From Cumulibacter soli (GTDB lineage Bacteria > Actinomycetota > Actinomycetes > Mycobacteriales > Antricoccaceae), in assembly GCF_004382795.1 (NCBI RefSeq), contig NZ_SMSG01000010.1, forward strand, positions 1 to 64,000: DNA of 64,000 nucleotides, in the 5' to 3' direction. A program made the position numbers and the translations under genes. Below are positions 16,996 to 25,381 of this stretch, piece by piece. The notes beneath the pieces are model-generated. The model worked only from the letters and a program-made list of their open reading frames with translations, had not been told where the DNA came from and did not search any database. The first letter of the stretch is position 1. Every line of letters begins with the position of its first letter.

Positions 16996-18048
16996 ATGCG
17001 ATTGGCAATTATCGGCTTGGGCCTGGGACGGCATCTGGCCCGTTGGGCCACCTCCATCGGAATGGAGATCGTGGCGCTGTGCGACCTCGACGAACAGGTA
17101 CTGGAGTCCGCCGGCTCCGAGTACCCCGACGCTCTGTTGACCGGCCGGTGGCAAGACCTGCTGACGTACGACGTCGATGCGGTGGCACTGGTCAACGACT
17201 TCGATGCGCATGCGCCGATGGCGATCGCTTTTCTCGACGCCGGCATCCACGTCCTGTCCGAGTCAGCGGCGTGCACGAGCGAGGCTGAGGGAAGAGCGCT
17301 GATCGCGGCGTCGGACCGCTCCAAGGTTACGTACTCGTTCGCCGAGAACTACGTCGTACACCCGCACGTTCGCGTCATGGCCGACGCCCTGGCGGCAGGA
17401 GAGATCGGCCCGGTCCAGCTCATCGAGGCTGACTACCTGCACGCTATGGCCCCGGAGAGCGTGGACTCCCTGATCCGCGACAGCGCAACGTGGCGGGGCC
17501 GAATTTCACCGACGGCGTACTGCACCCATACGCTCTCGCCGATCCTTCATCTCACGCGCGCATGGCCGACGGAAGTCAGTGCTTTCCCTGTGAACGCTGA
17601 GGATCCGCGGCCGGCTGTCGCCATGGCGGTGCGCCTGTCGACGGGCGCCCTGGCGATCGCCCGTCACGGTTTCCTCCAAGGCGAGCCGGATAGCCACTGG
17701 AGTTGGGTATCGGTGCGCGGATCCACCGGGTTAATCGAGTCCTCGCGCGCCGCTGGTGACCAAGCGTGGGACGTCCGACTGAGGAAGGAAGGGTGGACCG
17801 TTGGCCAGGCTGCAGCCATCGAGGAGCAACGCAGCGCCAGCCGGATCGAACTCAATGGTGAACTGGTGGAGCGTCATAACGAAGGCACTGTCCGCGTGCT
17901 CCAGGCCTTCCGGGACACCGTGATGGCGGGGGCGCCACCGATGGTGCCGGTCCGAGCTGCCGTCGCCGCTTCACTCGTGGGAGTGGCAGGTGCTGAATCG
18001 CTGGCGCGCGACTCCTGTCCCGTCCCGGTTCCGGACGTCTCGCAATGA
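16996..18048 (+). CDS. Gfo/Idh/MocA-family oxidoreductase
   Basis: A 350-residue NAD(P)-dependent dehydrogenase for sugars or cyclitols. Residues 1-120 form a Rossmann fold starting RLAIIGLGLGRHLARWA, with VALCDLDE at the second strand. The catalytic motif, normally EKP, is degenerate: the conserved strand reads HVLSESAACTS, and AENYVVHPHVR follows. The C-terminal sheet domain (about 130-340) looks complete. The altered motif means the usual lysine is absent, so catalysis may differ. ATG at 16996; a longer frame upstream is not protein-like. Confidence 0.82.
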   Translation: MRLAIIGLGLGRHLARWATSIGMEIVALCDLDEQVLESAGSEYPDALLTGRWQDLLTYDVDAVALVNDFDAHAPMAIAFLDAGIHVLSESAACTSEAEGRALIAASDRSKVTYSFAENYVVHPHVRVMADALAAGEIGPVQLIEADYLHAMAPESVDSLIRDSATWRGRISPTAYCTHTLSPILHLTRAWPTEVSAFPVNAEDPRPAVAMAVRLSTGALAIARHGFLQGEPDSHWSWVSVRGSTGLIESSRAAGDQAWDVRLRKEGWTVGQAAAIEEQRSASRIELNGELVERHNEGTVRVLQAFRDTVMAGAPPMVPVRAAVAASLVGVAGAESLARDSCPVPVPDVSQ

Positions 18049-18109
18049 TGGCCCGCGCCCAGCAAACGGCGACCTCGGGCGCAGCGCGGCGTCAGTTACG
18101 CTGATCAAC

Positions 18110-18490
18110 GTGAAGGGACAACGGCTCGGCATGCTCAGCCTCCGGCTGGATGCGCTCTACTGCCTCGTTCTCGGCGCCGCGGTCGCTGTCGCGTCGTCGG
18201 CGATCTCGAGCGCCCTCGCGCTCCCGACCGGTGTGATTCTGGCGATCGGAATCAGCGTGGTCCTGTGGGCCGGTTTCGTGGAATGGATTCGCCGCACGCT
18301 CGACCTGCGGCTAGCGCTGCGCATCGTGATGATCGCCAACATCGCCGCGACCCTTGCGGTCGCGCTCGTGTCCTTCACGGCTGCGGCGTTTTTCGCGGTT
18401 CTGGGCGTACTCGCGGTCTCGGTGGATATTGCCCTGTTCGCCGGGAGCCAGGCATTCGCCCTCGGACGACTACGAGTAGATACCTCATGA
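18110..18490 (+). CDS. Small integral membrane protein with four helices
   Basis: A 126-residue hydrophobic protein of unknown function. Helices lie at about 14-36, 38-58, 70-92 and 93-115, with the short basic segment EWIRRTLDLRLALR in the middle. GTG 18110 is chosen since the hydrophobic sequence starts ten residues on; the ATG at 18131 is an alternative. No ribosome binding site is clear. It follows the oxidoreductase gene by 61 bases and may share its transcript. The 238 bases after it hold no convincing gene. Confidence 0.65.
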   Translation: MKGQRLGMLSLRLDALYCLVLGAAVAVASSAISSALALPTGVILAIGISVVLWAGFVEWIRRTLDLRLALRIVMIANIAATLAVALVSFTAAAFFAVLGVLAVSVDIALFAGSQAFALGRLRVDTS

Positions 18491-18728
18491 TCGCGCTGCG
18501 TCCCGAGACCGGGAGACCAACTCAGACTATCGGCGCTAGATCCCGCGCGATCGCAGCCGGCTGAGGCGGCCAGGGCGACGTACCCAGCACGACCACCGTG
18601 AGGGTCGCACCGAAGATCGCTCCTGTCTAGGCCCATCGTCGGCGGAAGCAGGCGGACCACGGAGCCCACGACGAGCAGAACGAGACTGCGAGGCTGCATT
18701 TCCGATCTCCGCGACCCTGCGCCTCCGT

Positions 18729-19661
18729 TCATTCATGGGATTGACCTCGCGGCCTCCCAACCGGGCGGGCCTCCCCGTACAGCACCGTAGCCGCAATCAG
18801 CGCCGCACCCAGCAGCAACCAGGTGCCGTAGACCGCGGTCACGAATGCGATGCGAGAGGGATCCCCAAGCGCGAGCGGCGACGCGGCAATGCCGGTCATC
18901 TGCGCCAGGAGGCCGAACACCATCAGCGCCCCCATGCTCAACAGTGCGGACCCGCCGCCCCATCCCGCGATCAGAAGCGGTACGCGGACCGTGTCAGGCG
19001 TGCGCTCCACGGTCAATCCGATGAGCACGGCCGCCGCGATGGCGAACAGCACGAGTTCCATCCCGGGGAAGCCCACGGAGAACGAGCCGTCCTCACCTTG
19101 GAGCCACCACACCAGCTTCAGCAGTGGGTACGGGACGCAGAGGAGCACTCCGAGCAGTCCCACCATCTGACGACTCCGGTCGGAGACGGCCCTGCGTGCA
19201 GGGCCCGCCTCGATTCTGATCCGCCGTGCCAACAGAACGGCGCTGAAAGACGCGCCCAGTGCGCTCGCCCGTGTAACGGCTCCGGCGACGTCCACTTCGG
19301 AGAAGTCACCGGCCGGGATACCGGTGACTGCGAAGAAGGCACGGAAGCAGTCGAGCAGAACCCCACCGGAGGCGCCGAGCAAGACGAGGGCTGCGAGCCA
19401 CGCCGTCATTTGGGCGAGCCGCCCCGGCGACGCCGCGCGCAGGAGGACGGCTGTCCCGAGCAGGCCGGCGCCGAGCAGGCCGAACCATGTAGGCGGGAAG
19501 ATCGCGGAATAGTCCGCGCCCGGGCCGATCAAAATCGCCGACACCGCACTGGTTGCGACCATGGTCACAGCCAGTGCGGCAGTCACCGGCGCGATGTGCA
19601 GGAGCGAACCCCCCGGGAGGGGCGGGACGGGTGATCTCTGTGTTGAGTCTGCGGTGGTCAT
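18729..19661 (-). CDS. Integral membrane protein with about eight helices
   Basis: A 310-residue polytopic membrane protein with no family I can name. Hydrophobic segments start at about residues 20, 55, 85, 130, 175, 215, 245 and 285; one loop carries VLLARRIRIEAGPARRAV. ATG 19661 begins just before the first helix; the longer frame upstream is not protein-like. It is divergent from the SgcJ-like gene, and the palindromes at 19832-19858 may serve both. Confidence 0.7.
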   Translation of the reverse strand: MTTADSTQRSPVPPLPGGSLLHIAPVTAALAVTMVATSAVSAILIGPGADYSAIFPPTWFGLLGAGLLGTAVLLRAASPGRLAQMTAWLAALVLLGASGGVLLDCFRAFFAVTGIPAGDFSEVDVAGAVTRASALGASFSAVLLARRIRIEAGPARRAVSDRSRQMVGLLGVLLCVPYPLLKLVWWLQGEDGSFSVGFPGMELVLFAIAAAVLIGLTVERTPDTVRVPLLIAGWGGGSALLSMGALMVFGLLAQMTGIAASPLALGDPSRIAFVTAVYGTWLLLGAALIAATVLYGEARPVGRPRGQSHE

Positions 19662-19831
19662 ACCTCGACTCTGCCGCTCGGACAGGCCGCAGGGATCCTC
19701 CCCAGGTCGCGGGGAGCGCGACCTGGGTCTCGAATCTTCGCGAGTCACTCCGCGTCCAGGGTCCCGCTCTGACCGGATCTGTCCTTCGCCTCCGGTGGGT
19801 CGTGTTGCCGGGGATCTCGCTTATCCTCCTG

Positions 19832-19879
19832 CTTGACATCAAGTGCACTTCATGAAGTTGACTCAACGCATGATTAATA
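19832..19879 (+). promoter_or_regulatory. Cluster of overlapping palindromes and a leaderless promoter
   Basis: Three palindromes overlap: CTTGACATCAAG (19832-19843, two-base centre), AAGTGCACTT (19841-19850, perfect) and ACTTCATGAAGT (19847-19858, perfect). Downstream TGATTAATA (19871-19879) is an extended -10 that ends six bases before ATG 19885. The cluster looks like a dense operator for a dimeric repressor; which one is not visible nearby. Confidence 0.5.
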
Positions 19880-19884
19880 AGACG

Positions 19885-20343
19885 ATGCCTTCCCCAGAAC
19901 CCGCACACGACTTCAACCTGCCGACACCGGGGCCGAGGGACGAGGAGGCGATCCGCCTGGTGATATCGGACGTCGAAAGCGGATTCAACACGAACAATGC
20001 GGATCTGCTCCTACTTCATGTCGCCGCGGATGCGGTGATCGTCAACGCTGTCGGCACCGTACTCCGAGGGCGCGACGCCGTCGAGTCCGCCACGAGAGCA
20101 GGGCTTGCCCGAGGTCCACTCCAGACCGCAACGGCCCATTACCGCCTGAGCGACATCGCACTCGTCGCTCCCGATGTGATCGTCGCACACAAGAGTGCGT
20201 GGTCCAGTGCCGAAGACGCCCGCCGAGGTGCGTCGCCCGAGATGAACGCCCACTACACCTTCGTGCGCCGTGAGGGCCGCTGGTGGATCCTTCGTCGACA
20301 GAACACTCTCGTCGCAGATGGACAGGCGAGAGCGCGAGGGTGA
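19885..20343 (+). CDS. SnoaL-like / SgcJ family NTF2-fold protein
   Basis: A 152-residue protein of the NTF2-like superfamily, SgcJ/EcaC or DUF4440 type. It opens with a long helix EEAIRLVISDVESGFNTNNADLLLLHVAADAVIVNAVG, followed by GRDAVESA and strands ending HYTFVRREGRWWILRRQN. Such proteins are small cytoplasmic enzymes or binders; the role here is unknown. ATG 19885 fits the extended -10 just upstream; earlier in-frame starts lie inside the palindrome cluster. Confidence 0.8.
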   Translation: MPSPEPAHDFNLPTPGPRDEEAIRLVISDVESGFNTNNADLLLLHVAADAVIVNAVGTVLRGRDAVESATRAGLARGPLQTATAHYRLSDIALVAPDVIVAHKSAWSSAEDARRGASPEMNAHYTFVRREGRWWILRRQNTLVADGQARARG

Positions 20344-20390
20344 ACAGACGATTGGGGGCGGCTTGAAACCGCAGACGCGCGTAGCCACTG

Positions 20391-20560
20391 CTACTGCTGT
20401 AGTTTGCGGATCGACCCCGGGGTGCGTCCGGCGATGCGGGCGAAGGCCCGATTGAATGCCGCCTCGGATTGGTAACCGAGGTCGGCAGCGAGTGCGCCAA
20501 CGGTGATGCTCTCCTCGGCGAGCCGGTATCGGGCGACGTTCATGCGCCAGCGGGTACGGA
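20391..20560 (-). pseudogene. C-terminal fragment of an AraC-family regulator
   Basis: Reading leftward to a TAG at 20391-20393, the frame gives RWRMNVARYRLAEES, then TVGALAADLGYQSEAAFNRA and FARIAGRTPGSIRK, which is the second helix-turn-helix of an AraC protein. The sequence loses all likeness just before the RWRM motif, and the first helix-turn-helix and sensor domain are absent. It is a left-over of a deleted gene. Confidence 0.8.
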
Positions 20561-20739
20561 ACGAAACTCAGCGCGAATCAGTTTCGAACCCCGCTGGCCT
20601 CAGACCCTTCCCGCCGCGGGGAGACCTTGGCGCAAGTGCGAGTTCGTCGCGGGACGGTAGCGCTGTCGCATCAAGTCATCGACCTCGCCTTGCACGGACC
20701 GGACGGCTCAGCGAACCAGAACGACGAGTCGGAGACGCT

Positions 20740-21033
20740 GTGGTCCTTGATCGAAGACATCTTCACCGCTGGGGACGCTACGCCACAGCCGTCGCGCGAT
20801 GGGAACACATCACCGGGCGATCTGCCCCTAAGCCAGCCCTCCTAAGCACGACGAAGGGGCCGCGGCCCGCGCCAGAGTTCGTGGAATGGCTCATGGGTCT
20901 CGAACCTGGCTGGGTCACCGAGTCTTCCCACGATCTGACCGACAACCAGCAACTCGCTGCGCTTGGAAACGGCGTCCTGCCGATTCAGGCGGTGACAGCT
21001 CTCCGCGTCATGCTACGGACGCAATCACGCTGA
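20740..21033 (+). pseudogene. C-terminal fragment of a phage-type cytosine methyltransferase
   Basis: The frame ending at 21033 encodes WGRYATAVARWEHITGRSAP, then FVEWLMGLEPGWVTE and a closing LAALGNGVLPIQAVTALRVML. This is the tail of phage-style C5-cytosine DNA methylases (FVEWMMG and ALGNGV motifs). The catalytic Pro-Cys and SAM-binding parts are missing, and codons upstream of about 20740 are not protein-like. It is a remnant of a lost mobile segment. Confidence 0.75.
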
Positions 21034-21083
21034 ATACAGGGACTCGATGTTGCCTCAGGCACCGCCGTCGGGCGTGAACCCAA

Positions 21084-21851
21084 TCAGGCAAGCCAAGCCT
21101 GTAGTCGGTCTGCCAGCCAGTGTGGCTTCTGGAGCGGAACTCCGTGACCACACTCGGCGATGGTTTCAGGCTCGCCATCGGCTCGATAACGGGTGAGGTG
21201 GTGCGCCGAGCGGGCCATGATCGCTCGTTCTCGCTCGCCCACCAGGACGAGAGTTCTGCCTGCGTATGAGGCCCACGTCGGCGGGATTGTGAACCGTATG
21301 TTCTCGCCCACCGACGCCAAGAGGGTCCGTGTCGAAAGGTTCTGAGTGGTTCTGAGGTAGTCGGGGAACAGGGTCGGGGGGATGAACAGTTCCTTCGCCT
21401 GTGCTCGCGCGAACCACTCCCGCTTCGCAAGCGGCGCCGCCGTTCGCAGCAGTGCGAGGGTCGCGTTCGGCCATCTCGATGGTTCTGCCTGGGCGCTGAT
21501 GATCCCGACGTGCGAGACCAGGTCAGGGCGGCGGACGGCGAGGAGCACAGCGAGTTGCGCGCCGAGCGAGAAGCCGACGACCGCGACCGGGCGGACCTGA
21601 CGGTGCTCGAGCGCTTCCACGAGCGCCTCGATGGTCCGTTCGCGTGACTCGTAGTCTGCGTGCGCGCTGCGGTCGTGCCCTGGCAGGTCCGGGACAAGGA
21701 GTCGGTATCCGGGACTCATCTGCTCGATCAGTGGTCGCCACATCCACCCGGCGACTCCACCTCCATGGAGCAGGAGGACGGGTGTCCCATTGCGGTCGCC
21801 GAACTCGTCCACGACGATTTCGGGGAGTGGGCTTGAGCTTCGGTCTGTCAC
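21084..21851 (-). CDS. Alpha/beta hydrolase with Ser nucleophile
   Basis: A 255-residue hydrolase. The oxyanion motif is LLLHGGGVAGWMW, the elbow VVGFSLGAQLA places the nucleophile at Ser95, and AECGHGVPLQKP holds the catalytic His; the acid is likely in LVLVGERERAI, where the usual Asp is Glu. Substrate unknown. The GTG start overlaps the stop of the AraC gene upstream (GTGA) with GGAG seven bases before, so the two were one transcript. Confidence 0.85.
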   Translation of the reverse strand: MTDRSSSPLPEIVVDEFGDRNGTPVLLLHGGGVAGWMWRPLIEQMSPGYRLLVPDLPGHDRSAHADYESRERTIEALVEALEHRQVRPVAVVGFSLGAQLAVLLAVRRPDLVSHVGIISAQAEPSRWPNATLALLRTAAPLAKREWFARAQAKELFIPPTLFPDYLRTTQNLSTRTLLASVGENIRFTIPPTWASYAGRTLVLVGERERAIMARSAHHLTRYRADGEPETIAECGHGVPLQKPHWLADRLQAWLA

Positions 21852-22600
21852 GCCGTGTCTCCTTCTTCTGGTGGATTGCCGGTGTCCGGGAGGCCGCCGC
21901 GTCTGCCGGCTCGGCGTGCTGCCCCTGGCGATATTCCACGTTCCCGGCGGAAGGCGTGTGCGAAGGCGTACTCCGAGCTGTAGCCAACACGCTGAGCGAT
22001 CGCGCGCATGGATTGATCCGTGTCGGTGAGCAGGGCGGCGGCGAGATTCATCCGCCACCAGGTGATGTAGGTCATGGGTGGATCGCCGATCAGTTCATGG
22101 AATCGGCGAGCGAAGGCGGTGCGGGACATGACCGCATGCTGAGCGAGTTCGGCGACTGTCCAGGGGTGCCCTGGGTTGTCGTGGAAGGCGTCTAGTGCGG
22201 AGCGGATTCCTGTGTCTCGGATTGCGGTGATCCAGGAATGTGCGTTGTCCGGTAGGACGCGCTCGTCGTGGCACGCCCGGAGGATGTGGATGAACAGTAC
22301 GTCGAGGAGTGCGGCGACCAGGTGATCCGTGCCCGGTCCAGGTCGGTCGAGTTCCATCGCGAGTAGTTCTACCGCGTCCCGGAGCGGCTCGCCGCGATCG
22401 AATGGCGCGCGCAAGACCACCACGGGCGGGAGTTGCGCAAGCAACGGGTGGATGAAACGCAGGTCCGGCCTGCGTCGGAGAAGCGCTCGACGTCGACTTT
22501 GCGGAGGGTCGGCGTCCCGGTCGATACCGTTCCATGCCGAGCGCAGCCCTCCACGCCCGGCGCACCGGTCAATCCAGGTTGACTTCGGCCAAGCGGTCAA
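21848..22600 (-). pseudogene. AraC-family regulator, N-terminally truncated
   Basis: The last 190 residues are a good AraC protein: the end of the cupin sensor (RFIHPLLAQLPPVVVLRAPF), the first helix-turn-helix (WTVAELAQHAVMSRTAFARRF), ITWWRMNLAAALL and the second (MRAIAQRVGYSSEYAFAHAF). The first 45 codons are not like the family, and about 100 residues of cupin are gone. The break lies near 22470. A shortened protein could still be made from a start at 22600, but it would lack the sensor. It is coupled to the hydrolase downstream. Confidence 0.7.
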
Positions 22601-22612
22601 TTATGGTTGACC
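22566..22612 (+). promoter_or_regulatory. Two spaced GTCAA-N6-TTGAC inverted repeats
   Basis: GTCAA (22568-22572), six bases, TTGAC (22579-22583) is followed by GGTCAA (22595-22600), six bases, TTGACC (22607-22612). The two sites have the same spacing and lie about 27 bases apart, just before the HTH gene. They look like paired operators for one dimeric regulator, perhaps the HTH protein itself or a Clp-type regulator. Confidence 0.6.
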
Positions 22613-22614
22613 AC

Positions 22615-22851
22615 ATGGACGTGGAGCAGTTGACGGCGCTAGCCCGGGCGACGGCGAGCGAGGACCCGCTGGTCGGGTTGGATGCGACCGTGCAGGTTCG
22701 CAAGGAGATGGAGCGTGTGGAGGCGGTGCTGGTGCGCCGTGCCCGCAACCAGGGAGCGACCTGGGTCGACATCGCGGCCGTGCTGGGCGTGTCCAAGCAG
22801 GCCACCCACAAGAAGTACGGCGGCAGAGGTCTGTTCGGCAGCCAGAAATAG
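22615..22851 (+). CDS. Small helix-turn-helix protein
   Basis: A 78-residue cytoplasmic protein. The first 45 residues are a helix rich in Leu, Ala and Arg, and residues 50-70 are a helix-turn-helix of the sigma-70 region 4 kind, TWVDIAAVLGVSKQATHKKY. Similar small proteins are common in actinobacteria. ATG 22615 lies just after the second operator; ATG 22603 in the same frame is inside it. It starts the block that leads to the MoxR gene, 113 bases on. Confidence 0.75.
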   Translation: MDVEQLTALARATASEDPLVGLDATVQVRKEMERVEAVLVRRARNQGATWVDIAAVLGVSKQATHKKYGGRGLFGSQK

Positions 22852-22964
22852 GCGGGTAGCCGACCCCATCCGTAGGCGGCGAGCAGCAGCCTCAGCCGCC
22901 GGAGATCAGCACACCCGAAAACGGGCGGCTTCGTGCTGCCCGCGCGCATATGAAGGAGGACCTC

Positions 22965-24053
22965 ATGACCAAGAACGAGACCGTGCGTTCGGCGCTCTCA
23001 CTGGCGGTGAGGGCGAACCTCCCTGTCCTGCTGTGGGGTGCGCCAGGCACCGGCAAGACCTCCGCCGTCGTGGCGCTTGCTGAGCAGCTGGGCATGCCGA
23101 TCGAGGTGGTGGTCGGCTCGATCCGCGAACCGAGCGACTTCTCCGGTCTTCCCGTCATCCGCGATGACGGGACCTGGTTCGCGCCGCCACGATGGGCGGA
23201 ACGGCTGTCCGTTTCAGGATCCGGGTTGCTGTTTCTGGACGAACTGACCACGGCACCGCCCGCGGTGCAGGCCGCGATGCTCCGCGTCGTCCTGGAACGC
23301 GCTGTGGGCGATCTTGTGCTCCCGGAGGGCGTGCGTATCGTCGCCGCAGCGAACCCGCCCGGAATCGCCGCGGACGGCTGGGAGCTGTCTGCGCCGCTGG
23401 CGAACCGGCTCGTCCATCTGGACTGGCAGATCGAGGCCGCCGCGGTCGCTGAGGGATTCGCTCACGGGTTCGCCGTCGCCGATGCCGCCTCTGTCGCCGC
23501 GCCGACGTCCGGGCAGATCGCGACAGCGAAGGCGCAGCTCGGTGCATTCCTTCGTATCCGGCCGGAGCTGGTGCTTGCCGTGCCGGATTCGCCGGAGCGG
23601 GCGGGACGGAGCTGGCCAAGCCCTCGGAGCTGGGAGATGGCGGCGCGCGGCCTGGCCGCCGGGGTTGCGAACGCCAGCGACGAGGCGACGATCGCCGCGC
23701 TGGTGATCGGTGCGGTCGGAGAGGCGGCGGGTTTCGAGGCGCTGTCCTGGCTGCGCACGCTCGACCTGCCGGACCCTGAGTCGGTGCTGAACGACCCCCA
23801 CGCGCCACTGCCGGACCGGCCCGACCACCTGCACGCGCTGCTCGGCGCGGTCGTCGCCCACGTTCACGCGGATGCGAGCGAGTCGGCATGGGAGCGCGCA
23901 TGGGACGTGATTGCTCGGGTTGCCAAGACCACGCCGGACGTGGCCGCGACCTCCGCCAGGGCGCTTGCAGGCCAGCGACCGGCCGGGGTGAACCTGCCCA
24001 CGGCCATGCTCGAGCTCGCCCCGATCCTCCGCACAGCAGGACTCATGCCATGA
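22965..24053 (+). CDS. MoxR-type AAA+ ATPase
   Basis: A 362-residue ATPase. Walker A is GAPGTGKT (residues 25-32), Walker B is LLFLDEL, and the sensor strand IVAAANPPGIAADGWELSA and SAPLANRLVHLDW (arginine finger) follow. MoxR proteins remodel partner proteins together with a VWA protein. AAGGAGG lies five bases before ATG 22965, which is a strong ribosome binding site and decides the start. The stop overlaps the VWA gene start (ATGA), the usual genetic pairing. Confidence 0.88.
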   Translation: MTKNETVRSALSLAVRANLPVLLWGAPGTGKTSAVVALAEQLGMPIEVVVGSIREPSDFSGLPVIRDDGTWFAPPRWAERLSVSGSGLLFLDELTTAPPAVQAAMLRVVLERAVGDLVLPEGVRIVAAANPPGIAADGWELSAPLANRLVHLDWQIEAAAVAEGFAHGFAVADAASVAAPTSGQIATAKAQLGAFLRIRPELVLAVPDSPERAGRSWPSPRSWEMAARGLAAGVANASDEATIAALVIGAVGEAAGFEALSWLRTLDLPDPESVLNDPHAPLPDRPDHLHALLGAVVAHVHADASESAWERAWDVIARVAKTTPDVAATSARALAGQRPAGVNLPTAMLELAPILRTAGLMP

Positions 24054-25372
24054 CCGGCCCGGCTCCGACAGACCCCGATCACACACCCGAAGTGCTAGCA
24101 CGCTTCGCCGAGGCGCGGCTGTGGGCCGCAGCGCAGGCGCCATACCTCGCAAGTGCGCTGTTCGCACTCCGACCGGTCGTGCTGGAACCATACGTGGACG
24201 AAGAGACCGGCGAGCCCGTCCCGGACGACGACTTCCGGGCGTTCCCGGCCGACACCCGCTGGAACGTCCACCTCGATCCCGGCGCGACGCTCGCGACGGC
24301 CCCGCCGGTGGTCGGCTGGTGGCTGCTGCACCACATCGGGCATCTTGTCCGCCATCACGCGACCCGCTCCCCGGTGTCAGCCAACGCTCCAAGCACGCAT
24401 GCCACCGGCGAGGCGGGCGCGCCGGACTCGATCGCGCGGCGGTGGAACCAGGCCGCGGACGCCGAGGTCAACGACGACCTCGAAGCGGCAGGACTCGACT
24501 CACCGGCCGGGATCATCTCGCCACACGCACTCGGGCTGCCCGAGGGACGACTTGCCGAGGAGTACCTGTCGCTCATCGAGGTTCTCGACACCGCCCACAG
24601 CAAGGGTGGGCGGCGGCTCGCCGAGCTGATCGACTGCGGCAGCGCGGCGGACGGGATCCCGCACGACTACGAGGACTCGGCCAGTGGCGACGGGCTCAGT
24701 GAGACCGAGCGCGACATCCTCGAATTGGCGGTCGCCCGCGAGATCGAAACCCGCTCGGCCGCGCGAGCCACGATTCCCGGCGGCTGGCGACGCTGGGCTA
24801 GCGAGAGGCTGCATCCCGCCGTCGACTGGCGCGCCGAGCTCGGCGCGATGCTGCGCCGCGGAGCGCGGCAGGCGGCAGGCCGGGTGGACTTCTCCTATAG
24901 CCGTCCCTCCCGGAGGCCGGCCGTCGACAGCATCGTGATGCCTGCGATGGTCGCTCCCGCACCAGAGATCGCGCTGGTCATCGACACCTCCGGCAGCATC
25001 ACCCCCGCGATCCTGACCGGCTTCCTCGCCGAAGTGACGGCGATCATCGCCCGCGCCAGTGGACCGAGCCGACGGCTGCACGTGATCTGCTGCGACCTGA
25101 ACGCCCACCCCGTCCAGACCATCCGCCGCGCAGAGGACATCGAGCTGCTCGGCGGCGGCGGCACGGATATGCGCGAGGGCATCAGCGCCGCGCTCGCGCT
25201 GCGACCCCGGCCTGATCTGATCCTTGTCCTCACCGACGGGCAAACCCCGTGGCCGGACCACCGCCCGCCCGTGCCGGTCGTGGTCGGCCTGGTCGAACCC
25301 GGCCCCGGCTACCACACCGAGACACCGCCACCTGGATGGGCACATGTCATCGCCCTCCCTGCCACTGCATAA
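24050..25372 (+). CDS. DUF2201 / VWA-like protein, partner of the MoxR ATPase
   Basis: A 440-residue protein. Residues 20-330 match the putative metallopeptidase domain found before VWA-like domains; LLHHIGHLVRHH gives an HxxxH-type zinc site at about 92-96. The C-terminal 140 residues are VWA-like, with the MIDAS stretch ALVIDTSGSI and later GGGGTDMREGI and LILVLTDGQTPW. Together with MoxR it probably forms an ATP-driven metal-ion or protein-remodelling unit in the cytoplasm. Start at ATG 24050 overlaps the MoxR stop. Confidence 0.82.
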   Translation: MTGPAPTDPDHTPEVLARFAEARLWAAAQAPYLASALFALRPVVLEPYVDEETGEPVPDDDFRAFPADTRWNVHLDPGATLATAPPVVGWWLLHHIGHLVRHHATRSPVSANAPSTHATGEAGAPDSIARRWNQAADAEVNDDLEAAGLDSPAGIISPHALGLPEGRLAEEYLSLIEVLDTAHSKGGRRLAELIDCGSAADGIPHDYEDSASGDGLSETERDILELAVAREIETRSAARATIPGGWRRWASERLHPAVDWRAELGAMLRRGARQAAGRVDFSYSRPSRRPAVDSIVMPAMVAPAPEIALVIDTSGSITPAILTGFLAEVTAIIARASGPSRRLHVICCDLNAHPVQTIRRAEDIELLGGGGTDMREGISAALALRPRPDLILVLTDGQTPWPDHRPPVPVVVGLVEPGPGYHTETPPPGWAHVIALPATA

Positions 25373-25381
25373 GGAGCACCC

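Noticed and set aside
18522-18699. Two hydrophobic stretches in different - strand frames that could be one small frameshifted membrane protein
   Set aside because: Neither part has a ribosome binding site or known motif, and the frames switch within an ordinary sequence; too short to support.
20627-20845. + strand frame with an acidic helix-like sequence next to the methylase tail
   Set aside because: The methylase frame explains the same bases better; this is a shadow.
23214-24392. 392-codon - strand open frame opposite the MoxR gene
   Set aside because: No motifs, antisense to a well-supported ATPase gene.
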